Source: Collybia mongolica
Lineage: Eukaryota > Basidiomycota > Agaricomycetes > Agaricales > Clitocybaceae
Assembly (NCBI GenBank): GCA_013420905.1
Contig: JAAXNY010000001.1
Span: 1,488,001-1,552,000 of the forward strand
Direction of reading: 5' to 3'
DNA length: 64,000 nt
The translations under genes and the position numbers were made by a program. The notes beneath the pieces are model-generated. The model was not told where the DNA came from. It saw only the letters and a list, made by a program, of their open reading frames with translations, and did no database searches. Positions 11,714 to 22,257 of this stretch are shown here, piece by piece (the first letter of the stretch is position 1; every line of letters starts with the position of its first letter).

Positions 11714-12778
11714 TCACCTGGGATCATAATACTCCCTTTTTCACCCTCTCATCTATTGCTGGGGGCAGCTGACATCTAACCCACCAACTATCATAACCAG
11801 GCAACCCTCCCAACTACCCTGGTCACATGTATACCCTAAGTATGAGTGAAATATTGCTATGGGTGCCATCCTTGAACCTGCCTCACAGGCCTCCTACTCC
11901 TCAGCTCTAAACTCCCACTCAAAATTCTGTGAACAGCATAATCTGCCTGTCAATTCCAGCACCAATACTCCAAGCCCATATGTCATTTACATGTGTCACT
12001 ACATTAAACTAAAATCTGTATCTTCATACCTTGCTGGCATCTGTAATGGTCTACAGTCAATGTACCCCTCTGCATGCAACAACTGCCAACACCAACTTGT
12101 CACCAACTCCCTCTGCAGAAACTTAAGGCAGCCCCTACATTGCACAAGCAAGCCATCACTTGCACAGAGCTGATTGACACCTGTCAAATATTCAAACCAT
12201 GCTCTTTTCATAACAAGAAACTCTTTCTCACCATGCTCCTGACTGCCTTCCACAGACTTCAACATCTTGGTGAACTTATATGGCCAAATAAATTCTCTCT
12301 CCAAGACTACCAAAAAATCACACTTTGACAATCTGTTACAATGTCAACTACCAACTACAGCTTCCTTCTTCACTTCTACAAAAAAGATTGCCTCTTTGAA
12401 GGAAATAATATTCTAATCCAAGCTACTGACACTGATGACAACCCAGTAATGGTCTTTTGAGAGTATCTGAAATTTTGTGATAGAAACTTCCCACTAAATC
12501 CTAAACTCTGGCTGTGCACAAATGGTACTATTCCTACATGATACTGGTTCATGTGAAATTTAACCTCCTACTTCTCCAACAATGTTGGAGGACAATCCCT
12601 TCATGCTAGTAGTGCTACTGCTTATGCAGAAGCAGATGTAGCAGGGTATATCATACAAGCACTAGGTTGATGGACATCCAAAACCTTCAAAATTTACATC
12701 CAAAAACATCCCATCTTACTGGCTGTCATTTCATACCAACACCAGCAGAACCACTACTAATCCTCATAGCTCATTATT
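11714..12778 (+). pseudogene. DIRS-like element, tyrosine recombinase remnant
   Basis: This continues the element broken at 10100. Blocks in order, in different frames: S-Y-S-S-A-L-N-S-H-S-K-F-C (11880s), Y-V-I-Y-M-C-H-Y-I-K, A-F-H-R-L-Q-H-L-G-E-L-I-W-P (12240s) and S-A-T-A-Y-A-E-A-x-V-A-G-Y-I-I-Q-A-L-G near 12600-12670. They match the C-terminal tyrosine recombinase of fungal DIRS-like elements. The Arg expected in S-x-R-A is His (CAT). Stops are frequent, so it is dead. Confidence 0.65.
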
Positions 12779-12791
12779 GACTCCCCTATCA

Positions 12792-13741
12792 CCGACGCTT
12801 CTTGATCTTTTACCACCACCATCTGACCGTGGGAATTCGTCCCTCCTGCACTAGGTCGTCCCTAAACTACCTAACACCTCATCCCTAATTGACATCGCCT
12901 TTCATCAGACCACTCTTTCGGCCTGGGCCACCATCCTTTTATACCATATCCAAAATTTTAACTTATCAGAGCTGATCCTGACTATCTGCAGGGTCATCTC
13001 ATCTTGCCTGTACTGGGGGCTTCACTAATCTGTTCACATCCACCTCATCAACTACCAGGCCACACGAGGACACCACAACTCTAGTACTCTGCTTTGCACA
13101 GATCCTTAGGGAGTGTCACTGCCAACATTCTTGACGATTTATTCGTACTTGCTTAACCACTACACCCAAATACAAAAGGAGGAAGGGGTCTGGCCCCCAA
13201 TCAGCTACTGTCCCTGCACAGAGCACACCTCTTGGGGAGAATGCCAGTTTATTGACCAATGGTGGGATTTGGCGGCCTCATTATGAGGGGAGTCATTGCT
13301 TTGGGAGAGTGGTGTGGAACAGGGGGGAAAGTAATAGGGGGGATTCAGGAGAGGGGGAGCAGGTTTGAGGTATGGGTTGTTCATTTAGTTTGGACATTTA
13401 TCTTCGACACTGGGGGGGAGTAATGGGTTTCCAGGGCACCCTGAAAATACCAGGGGGGGAGTGGAATGGGGTACCAACGTGAAGGGAGGGGACCATGCCC
13501 CGACAAGCGAAGGCAAACCTTTAAGGCATTGGGAGGTTCAGACATGGTACAGTACAATACCGTTTGACTGTAGGTATCCTCAGTCTAGACCAGTAATATG
13601 ACCTGGAGAGCAACTTAGTGTACAGCTCCACCCTGATGGCTCATTACAGATTGCTTAGTGGTAATAGGTGTCTATGCCCGCATGTAGCTGGGTCAAACCC
13701 ACATGCGCTTAATATTATTTGACCAAAAAAAAAAAAAAAAA
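12792..13741 (+). mobile_element. Poly(A)-tailed non-LTR retroposon with 13-bp target duplication
   Basis: GACTCCCCTATCA stands on both sides (12779-12791, 13742-13754). The 950-bp insert ends in 17 A (13725-13741). This is the mark of target-primed reverse transcription. No ORF of note is seen, so it is a SINE-like element or a 5'-truncated LINE. Just before the tail, TTGCTTAGTGG (13651-13661) and GGGTCAAACCC (13690-13700) resemble Pol III A and B boxes. CpG is more frequent than in the neighbouring elements, so it is probably younger than its host element. Confidence 0.75.
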
Positions 13742-13754
13742 GACTCCCCTATCA

Positions 13755-14789
13755 TCTCATCACCATACAAAATAACACAACACTACACCTCCAACCAAAT
13801 CCAAAAATAGTCTTATAGTGTTTCCCTGCAAGAATTATAAAAAGCCTTTCAATGATGCACTACTGTTGCAGGGTGCATCTGTAAACCAACTACCTCCATG
13901 CCCTCAGACTACTCTTGAAGAAGTCCAAAGGTGGATTAGTTGGGTTTAGAATACTGTTTACATCAGTCTAATTACCAAAGGTATGACACCCCAGTGCACC
14001 CACACTCATCCAATTCCATCTATGCACTCACATCCACCTCACTCTGTATGACCAACAGGCAACAAGATGTAACACTCACTGTATAACTGGACCTGGTCCA
14101 CATTTTATTACTATACCCTCAATCATAATCAAGCTCCCTTGTCTCTGTGATGAAGGTGAGACATTGAACCTCCTATACCTCAGCCTGGGAACCTGACCCC
14201 ATTGTGCTCCCCCCCAACCTCTCAAGTTCTCCAGGTGAGTGCAAAGTGCACCAGTGCCTGCTGTGCTCCCCCACTAACTTTCAGGTTACTGCAGATCACA
14301 CCTTTGGCACTCCTTATTCCATTCAACCTACCATCTGCCCCCTTTCCCCATCCATACAATATAAAGTAATTTTAGTAGATACAAACTCTTATACACTTGA
14401 GTATTCACATTATAAGGACTGTTCTGAAGTCAATTTGATAGAGGTATGTGACCAAACCTGCTTTGAAATCTTGGACTGTGGCTGTGCAAGAGGTTGGTTT
14501 TTTGGTGCAGAATCATGGGAACAAAGATCTAGATTTAATCAATAATATGATAATCAATTTCAAATTGGATTTCACTTATTGCCATTTTCATAAATAATGA
14601 TATTCAGAGAAAAAAAAAGTTCAAACCTGGTGGATGTCAAAAGATGTCACACCTCTTCTTAGATCTGTCACAAGGGGAGGATGTGATAACACTGAATATC
14701 TAGTGTAGTCTGGCATTCTTTCCTCTACTTTCTGATCTGGTTCAACTATGGGTAAATGAAAAATAAGTGATGATCTGAAGGAAGCTGCT
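13755..14789. other. Decayed repeat-like sequence
   Basis: CpG-poor sequence between the retroposon and the next transposase remnant. A short ORF at 14204-14545 shows no family resemblance. It probably belongs to old mobile elements, but I cannot name them. Confidence 0.35.
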
Positions 14790-15830
14790 TTATATTTGCA
14801 GCAATGCAGACAAGATATGACTCCAGAGATTCTAAGCATTGCTGGCTTTTCAAAATCAACATTATACCATGCAATGCAATGCAAAGACCTTATGGGAACT
14901 GTTGCTAAAACTGAGGTCCTTGGCTATGGACAACCTTGCAAACTTGTTCATGCAGGCTCCAAGTACTTACTTTGCCTTGCAAGGCACAAACCAACACTAT
15001 TCCTTGATGAATACCATGTCTGTCTTGAGAGATACTGCTATCTTCCAGCATCTATGGCAACCATTCACTGTACATTTAAATAAGCTTGCTTGAGCATCAA
15101 ACAGGTCCAGAAGATGGCATTGGAACATGATCCAGTCAAATGAGCAAGTTTCATCTGTTGGATTGCAAGTTATCCTGCACATTGCGTCTTGTCACTTGAT
15201 AAAGTGTCAAAGGACAATTGAATCTACACCAGGCTTTGGGGTCATTCAGACATGGGAATGCATGCCAAGGAACATCAACCATTTGTTCACAAGAGATGAT
15301 TATCAATGGTTGCTGCACTGTCACTTGATGAAGGAATCATTACAACCTGGGTGATAGAAGGGCCATTCAGTTGCAAGACATTCCTGGAATACCTATGTGA
15401 CAGTATTGCAAGTGTTGCATTGTATGTCTCAATGCACAGCTTACAGTCTCTCTTAGATGCCCCTTACAATGCCTTATCCAGGACCCTGCAGTGTTCTTAT
15501 CATGGACAATGCATGCATACACCATGGAGAAGAAATTGAGGACCTTGTTCATGGTTTTGGCATGTACATTTCCTAGAATGCATATACTATTGTTGGTAAT
15601 GATGTCCAGCAGGTTGTCACTTTGAGTATCTTCCTGCTTATTCACTAGATTTCAATCCCATTGAGCAAGCATTTTCATCTATTAAGTCACATCTTCATCA
15701 CATTGGACTCAATTTTTACCATTCGAAAGCCCTTTATTACAAAATGTACTGGGCCTGTGAGATAAATACACCTAACATGTCAAGGGGTTTCTTCACACAT
15801 TTGGGGTATTATGTCTATCATGTCAACAAG
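14790..15830 (+). pseudogene. DDE-type transposase remnant (fungal Tc1/IS630-like, second family)
   Basis: Reading across frames gives blocks in the order of a DDE_3 transposase: P-T-L-F-L-D-E-Y, L-P-A-S-M-A-T-I-H-C-T-F, A-L-S-L-D-E-G-I-I-T, F-L-E-Y-L-C-D and Y-L-P-A-Y-S-L-D-F-N-P-I-E-Q-A-F-S-S-I-K. Stops and shifts separate them. This family differs from the two long-TIR Tc1 copies. I could not find its terminal repeats. Confidence 0.65.
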
Positions 15831-16220
15831 CAGCATCATGTTTGCCCCCTTTGTGGACAGGAATCTCTGGATAGCCTTGTTTCTCAATGATTTTAGTTCT
15901 AATCAACTTGATAGGCCTCTTTCCCACCATTGCCAGCACTAATTTCAAATTCTACAAACAACATGCCCAGTTCAGTACACACAAATTTGCTCGAACACCC
16001 CCAAAAAAAGTGAAACACCATGGGAAAAAACTTGAAACTACATAAATCAATGACTTTTTGTATACATATGTTTCATGCCTAAAAAAACATTTAAAAATTC
16101 TGGGAAAAATTCTAAGGCACTAAAAGTGCACACTGTAAGCACAGCATAAAGCTGAAAATATTGCAATATGTGAAACTTCAGAGAAGCTCAAATATTAGCC
16201 CAAATACTCTAATGTTTCAC

Positions 16221-16248
16221 TGGAAATATCCCAAGGAGGATATTTCCA
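16221..16248. repeat. Perfect 11-bp hairpin
   Basis: TGGAAATATCC and its exact complement are separated by six bases, immediately left of Tc1 copy 2. It could be a terminal structure of another decayed element; no function can be read from it. Confidence 0.5.
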
Positions 16249-16262
16249 GGTTATTACTCATA

Positions 16263-17870
16263 CAGTGGCTCAAAAAACTGCCCCAATGTTTGTACATTTT
16301 TGAAAGATCAATATGGTATGAAGTGCTGACATAAGCAGGGGACCTGGGGTAATTATGTAAGATACTATGACATCGTGGCTTTCCAATGGACCCTGGATCA
16401 TGTGATTTGGATCAATATCCATTAAGCTATAAGCCAAACAAAATGGTTACTTATTGGGGCAGTTTTTTGACCCTTATCTTATTTTCCATTATTCTGGCAT
16501 TTATGATCCAATGCAAGAACATTATGGACTGTGGGAAGAATAAACAATGTCATGTGACTTTATTTGTATCAATTTGACATGTTGGAATTGGTTCAATCAT
16601 CTTCTTGACCTCTTACCACCATCATGAAAGCCATTTCTACTGCTCAGCACAATACTGTTGTTTCTCTCCTCAATGAGGGCTATTCTCAGTGTCAAATCAA
16701 GGAGAAAACTGGTCTAGGGAAGGGTACCATCAGTAGGATCAGCAAAGATGTGGATGGAAACAAAGAAAACAACCTTGGTGGCCGCCCCTCCAAGCTGTCT
16801 GTTCGTGACAAACAGTCAATTATTCGTCAAATCAAGTCAGGGAAGCTTGATAATGCAGTTCAGGCTACCCAATTCATCAATGGCATCATCCCCAATCCTG
16901 TCACACCCCAGACAGTCAGAAATGCACTCAAGGAAAATCAATTTTATGCTGCTACAAAGAGGAAAGCTCCTCTTCTCAAACGAGCCCATCGCATCCGGCG
17001 TCTCCAGTTTGCAAAATATCATGAAAGCTGGACTGTGGAGGACTGGAAAAGGGTTCTATGGACAGATGAGACCAAAATCAATAGGATTGGGTCAGATGGA
17101 AAGGTTTATGTCTGGAAACAAAGGGGAGAACCACCATCTGATAGAACAACATCACCTACTGTCAAACATGGAGGAGGAGGAAACCTCATGGTATGGGGTT
17201 GTATGGGGTGGAATGGAGTGGGAAAGCTCATAGAGGTGCAGGGGAACATGGACAAGGTTCAATACTGTGAAATTTTGGAGAGTGGAGTTCAGGAAAGTTT
17301 TGAGAAGTTGGAAATGGTGGATGGCGAGCGCTACTTTCAGCAAGATAACGACCCCAAACACACATCTGGACTGGCCACACAGTGGTTTGAAGACAACAAC
17401 ATTCAAGTCCTTGGCTGGCCTGCCCAATCCCCTGACATGAATCCAATAGAACACCTTTGGGAACATCTCAAGCGCCGTCTTAAAGAATATCCGACACCAC
17501 CCAAAGGAGTACATGAGTTGTGGGATAGATTGGCTGAAGAGTGGGGTGAAATTCCACCAGAGGTATGCCAAAACCTGATAGAAAGTATGCCCAGGCGGAT
17601 ACAAGCAGTTATAAAGGCAAAAGGTGGTCATACAAAGTATTAGATAGAAAATTAATAGAGGGTCAAAAAACTGCCCCAATGAGTAATCATTTTGTTTGGC
17701 CTATAGCTTAATGGGTTTTGATCCAAATCACATGATCCAGGGTCCATTGGAAAGCCACAATGTCATAGTATCTTACATAATTACCCCAGGTCCCCTGCTT
17801 ATGTCAGCACTTCATACCATATTGATCTTTCAAAAATGTACAAACATTGGGGCAGTTTTTTGAGCCACTG
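16263..17870 (+). mobile_element. Tc1-like element, copy 2 (potentially autonomous)
   Basis: This 1,608-bp element is flanked by TA (16261-16262, 17871-17872). Terminal inverted repeats are about 211 bp and nearly perfect. The outer motif CAGTGGCTCAAAAAACTGCC reappears inside each repeat in inverted orientation (16453-16473 on the left). It carries one full-length transposase ORF. The near identity of the two ends suggests a recent arrival. Confidence 0.93.
16624..17643 (+). CDS. Tc1-like DD34E transposase, intact
   Basis: One uninterrupted ORF of 339 residues fills the space between the inverted repeats. The N-terminus has a helix-turn-helix pair (S-Q-C-Q-I-K-E-K-T-G-L-G-K-G-T-I-S-R) and a GRPS-like linker (G-G-R-P-S-K-L-S). 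Catalytic acids are in W-T-D-E-T-K-I, Q-Q-D-N-D-P-K-H-T-S and S-P-D-M-N-P-I-E-H-L-W; 34 residues lie between the second D and the E, giving DD34E. Members cut and paste their element into TA sites. The start ATG follows CCACCATC. All key residues are present, so it may be active. Confidence 0.95.
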   Translation: MKAISTAQHNTVVSLLNEGYSQCQIKEKTGLGKGTISRISKDVDGNKENNLGGRPSKLSVRDKQSIIRQIKSGKLDNAVQATQFINGIIPNPVTPQTVRNALKENQFYAATKRKAPLLKRAHRIRRLQFAKYHESWTVEDWKRVLWTDETKINRIGSDGKVYVWKQRGEPPSDRTTSPTVKHGGGGNLMVWGCMGWNGVGKLIEVQGNMDKVQYCEILESGVQESFEKLEMVDGERYFQQDNDPKHTSGLATQWFEDNNIQVLGWPAQSPDMNPIEHLWEHLKRRLKEYPTPPKGVHELWDRLAEEWGEIPPEVCQNLIESMPRRIQAVIKAKGGHTKY

Positions 17871-17872
17871 TA

Positions 17873-19141
17873 ACATGATCATTTTTCTAACATTTTGCAA
17901 CACATTTTTCCAGCATTTTGCCATGCATTTCTTGTTGCTTGCCACACTCAAGGCTTTATTTTCTTGACCACCAGCAGTTTGAAAATCCAAAAAGAAATAT
18001 ATTTGAGTGGTGAATTACAGAGGAGTCTTATATACATATACTGGCTAATGCAGTAGCACATGTCTCCCCTAATGTGTATCTCCCTTCCAATGTGTATGTG
18101 TATGCACTCACCTGCTCTTATGTCTCTCCTTTAAACCTGGTTATTAGAATCATATCACATGCACAAAACTGTTTTGTACATACTTTGTGATGCGGGGGGT
18201 GATAACTTAGAGCTTCTGAATTAGTTCAATAAAATCAAACAAAGTATATGTGCAATGATAGTGGATAAATAGAACTAACACATTGAAATTTGGGGCTGTG
18301 ACTGTAATCATGAATGGCATGCCATATTAATGCCTACAACTCATCACCAGCCAGAAAAAATAGCTCGTAAATCAGCTGTTTGTGGATCCAAAATAAGCCA
18401 TTACTTATAGAGGCTAACCCACTGTGCTCAATTTGAGGGTACTAGTGCCCATTTAAGGCATACAAGGGCTGGAAGCTCTAATAACCAGGGCTCCAGACAC
18501 TTCAACTTAGATAAATCTGATGAGGTAATGATCTTGCCACACAATGTGGAAGTCAATGATGAACACTTACAGCATTAATGTTATTGGGAATGCACCTAGG
18601 GGTGGGGGCAGGGGCAGAATAGCATAGGATGTTGTTGTTAAGCAAGAGCCCAAGGTAATGGTGGTGGTTGGAGGAGGAGTCACAAACAAGCACAGGAGCT
18701 TGTCTCCAGAGAACAGAGTTGCTCAGATTCCCTAAGTCCAATGTGCTGTCTTCAGCCATGGGCTTTGGGAAATTTTGCTTTGCATAAGATGTTGGAAGAT
18801 TCAAAATTTTCTAGAGTTGTCCTTGCAGTGAAATATATACAATGAGAAATGAGAGAGATATGTGGGAATATCTAAATAACTTCAAAATTATCTCGACGGG
18901 TTATTTTCGGTTTTGTGCTGTGAAGGCGCTTCGCGGCAAACACCGAAATGATCGGCTGCACGCCGAACATTGTGTATCAACGCCTTGTTATTTCCTACAT
19001 CAGGCTGTGGTCAGCCAGCCAGGTCGCGACCTCAGGTTGTATTCTTCCCTCATGCTGATTTCTTCCGTGCACAGTGACATTGACCACGAAATAACACACT
19101 TCACACACTCTATTAGCTGAAACTACATATACCGAGCCGCC
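17873..19141. other. CpG-poor tail of the transposon island, no gene
   Basis: Only short ORFs are present. CpG stays rare up to about 18.89 kb and then returns abruptly (CGACGGGTTATTTTCGG...). This marks the right border of the island. Confidence 0.45.
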
Positions 19142-19621
19142 ATGTCAGCCCAAATCCGGATCCGCCTTCTTTGTAAGTTTTGTGCATCACACCGCTGTAT
19201 TGTTTGAAACTGCTGTTACCTTACTTATCCTGCAGCAACCAGCACGCGTGGTGCCCAGCACAATATTATTCCTCGAAACTGTACAATAGGTTGTATTTAT
19301 GGAAAACACAAAGCTGTCAAGACTATCAACAGAATGAATGACGTGCTGGACCCTCAGAACATTAAGGTGACAGTTTAATAAGGCAACTCTCAGCCAGGTA
19401 GTCTCTAGCTAATATTGTTCTTTCCTACACGTTAGTATCCATTGTAAGTTATGTCAGCCTTGTTGTTTTCCCAGGGTCCAGAACATTCAAGCATTTCCAC
19501 GATAATTCGTGATAAGTACGCCACCGGACGCATTTATCTAACAGCATTTGAACTCAACCGGGTGACCTCAAATAGTGCGTTAAATACTCGCTTGTCCATT
19601 CACAATGCCGAAGAACACTGA
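19142..19621 (+). CDS. Possible small three-exon gene, unrecognised
   Basis: Exons 19142-19172, 19236-19366 and 19475-19621 join in frame to 102 codons (ATG-S-A-Q-I-R-I-R ... A-E-E-H-stop). Introns have GTAAGT/CTGCAG and GTGACA/TTCCCAG borders, the second after a pyrimidine tract. I recognise no domain. Without the second splice the frame ends at a TAA soon after 19366. The evidence is splice signals and frame only. Confidence 0.3.
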
Positions 19622-19974
19622 ATCAGGCTCCAATGTACAGATAACACACCTTCAGGATTGGGACAGGCGTAACCGAAGATGAAAATCTGTAGGCACACGA
19701 AAAGGATATCCGATCCTTTACACAGGAAGAAGAGCTTGTATGAATACGCAACAACAGGTCAACACTTAAGTGTTCAAGTGAAGGGTATATTGTTTGATCA
19801 GCACTCTTCCACAAAGTCCATGCAACGCCTCCTGATATCGGCAGTTCGACACCGAGAAAGAGCCATCTGTATAAAAATCACCTCGGGTTAAACCATTTGA
19901 CTCAGCACTCTTGCCATTTATATTCACTCTCAACCCCTCCAGTAGCCTCTCTCCCACAGAAATCAAATTCAAGC

Positions 19975-20478
19975 ATGGCACTCGTTCCCAACTTCGGCCG
20001 CAACATTTCCGCCCGCGAACCCGTCGGTGTGGACCATATATATCAAGACACCCATGCGATAAAAGAGGTCTTCTTGGCCGTCTTTGCGAGAGACGGCAAC
20101 GTCCCTGCGGACTGGCACTGGGCCATTGTTTGGAAGGTCGGCGTATCCAGCAGAAATGATGCCGTTTATCGTATGTGCCAAATTGTCCGTGAGCGGGGGT
20201 CAAGAGGCCTTGAGCCGCACCTGACAAACTGGGGCCCCAAGACTCACATCTCTGGAGAGACCTTTGCCAGATATGGCCGCTTTTATAGCTTGGGGCACGT
20301 ATCATACACAGGCAGGCAGAGCATTGAGCAACTCGCTGCACGAGAACCCATTTTAGTTCCCGATGGTATTTGGAACTGTCAATCATGGGTCAAGTCCGTC
20401 ATCTGGAGATGTGTGCACGCCAGTGTTTTCGATGCCGCAAATGCCAGCCGCGCTATCGAAGGAGCGACGCAGGCTTAA
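19975..20478 (+). CDS. Orphan fungal protein with His...Asn-Cys motif (possible permuted papain-like fold)
   Basis: A single exon of 167 residues starts at the ATG in AAGCATGGC; the longer upstream frame (19897) lacks a good start context. Noteworthy blocks are D-W-H-W-A-I-V-W near residue 45 and W-N-C-Q-S-W-V-K-S-V near residue 140. An H-containing strand followed far downstream by an N-C-x-x-W/F helix is the order found in LRAT/permuted NlpC-P60 proteins, so a thiol enzyme is conceivable. Fungal genomes carry many short proteins of this pattern, without known role as far as I recall. The overlapping 206-codon minus-strand ORF is taken as a shadow. Confidence 0.6.
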   Translation: MALVPNFGRNISAREPVGVDHIYQDTHAIKEVFLAVFARDGNVPADWHWAIVWKVGVSSRNDAVYRMCQIVRERGSRGLEPHLTNWGPKTHISGETFARYGRFYSLGHVSYTGRQSIEQLAAREPILVPDGIWNCQSWVKSVIWRCVHASVFDAANASRAIEGATQA

Positions 20479-21017
20479 TGGTCTACTCTCTTCTATCGCT
20501 CTTCAAGAATCCAACTTGTAACACTAAAATGAACCAATTCCACATTCCAACCTGGTAGCCATATGCACGGACACAGTACTTTTTCGATTCCTATACCCAC
20601 CCTCAACAGATCCCTTGGTCTCCTTGGTCCAGCCTATCAAACCTGATGGTTCAATTCCCCTCGAATCTGATTGACCAGTAGGAGTTTTTCTATTCACCAC
20701 GCAATGTTTCACCTGTATCGTTTACCTATTGAATATCATATTCCATTGATTGTATGTTCAAATTTTGAAGAACTCACGAGCTCTCAGTCAGGGTCTACCA
20801 AACCCATTTGCGATTCATTTTTGAACGTTAAGTGCGAAAAGTTGGGCCTGCACTTCCCAGTAGATGACTTGAGGTCTCTCATCATTCTTCTCTTACACAG
20901 AACGGACACTCTACATATATACAAGAGAAAACTAACATAGTCTTTGTTTCAAACCGGTGCATAAACGAGCGTCACAACAGAGTAATGATGCACGAAGAGT
21001 ATAACGGGAGGTCGGCG

Positions 21018-21087
21018 TTTAACGTGCTTTGGTCGACTCGCGTGGACGAGTCTTAAGCCCAAGGCCCTCGACAAGGGAGCACGAGGA
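21018..21087 (+). repeat. Dispersed repeat, copy A
   Basis: It begins TTTAACGTGC and ends CAAGGGAGCACGAGGA. Copies B (21289-21366) and C (23855-23934) share both ends with a diverged middle. A and C also share TTGGTCGACTCGCG. Confidence 0.6.
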
Positions 21088-21288
21088 GGGGACCAAGTCC
21101 CCACCGTCCTTGGGAAATACATTACGACAAAACCCCAGACAACAACCAGTACCCCAGTGAGACGCAGCTCACCGCACGGAAACTAGGGCTTGCTGGCTTG
21201 GAGCGACCGTACTACCAAACCAGACGATGGCCATTCTTCGGTGAGTCGCAGCTCAAGGGCACATAAAATCGAGTCCTGGCGCTGAGAA

Positions 21289-21366
21289 TTTAACGTGCGT
21301 TTGATGTTCCACACATATACCGTACGCCCCAGGACACACGACAAGGAAGCACGGGAAAAGAGTGCC
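21289..21366 (+). repeat. Dispersed repeat, copy B
   Basis: It shares the start TTTAACGTGC and an end close to CAAGGAAGCACGGGA with copies A and C; the middle is more diverged. Confidence 0.45.
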
Positions 21367-22257
21367 CTGCGCTCACTACCTCCGGCAATACTGCGCTGAT
21401 TGTCCACTATGGCCGTTATCTTGGTCGTGACTCGAAGTCCTAACTTGGACCGGGAAGGGATGACGAAGGATGGAAGGTAGGCCACCAGTGTTGGAGGATG
21501 AACAGGGACGGAAGGAGGTAGCAGAAATATGAGAGGTGGGGATTATGCTCCATTTTATGTCCTCCCGTTCACGGACACACCGCCTTCAGGCCGAAGGGAA
21601 CTTCCCTCGGCGGCGAAACTTACACCCCTCGGTTCTGAACATACAACGTGGCTTATTATACGAGGCAGACGGCATCTACACAGGCGGTGTCGCAACCCGA
21701 GGCGAAAGTCTGGAACCCTGGCAAATGGAAGGAGATCATCTTTATCACAAACTCTGAGAAATGTGAATTTAACGAGGTTTCCGAGGCTGAGTTGTGATTT
21801 CTCAAGCCACATCACTGCTTATCAACACAAGTACTGTAGGAATCCAGGCGTAAAGGAGTCATCCCATCAGAATGGAAGCCCATCGTTTGAAATTCGTTTT
21901 CGTGTGGGAAGCGACCCCCCATTGAGTGAAAAGGGGATGACTAGCAAGGGAGGAGCCAAGCAGTGCTTTGATTGATGTTGGTGTTATTTTGGGAAATCCT
22001 GTGCAATATCCATGAGCTAGGATTGCACCGTACCATGCCCCAAGGATATTTTCGCATGGGGCCTCAAAGAGAGTGTCAGGCTCATATGGAGTTTTGACTG
22101 CTGGCAGAAGTTCGCTCCGCATATTCTACATAGCGAGTTTGCCATAAGCCGCAGGAGTGAATTCGATTGCTGAAGGGCTCGATGGTATGCACCACATCTA
22201 ACACAAATAAGACTTTGTTACCATATTTATCGTAACAAGGGAGAAATCATGAGAGGA

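Larger units (their letters stand above)
20479..22257. other. Intergenic with dispersed repeats
   Basis: No gene I can support. Two copies of a dispersed repeat lie at 21018-21087 and 21289-21366. A minus ORF at 21859-22122 has no family resemblance. Confidence 0.4.

Noticed and set aside
19766..20386. 206-codon minus-strand ORF
   Set aside because: It overlaps the better-starting plus gene at 19975 and shows no protein-like pattern.
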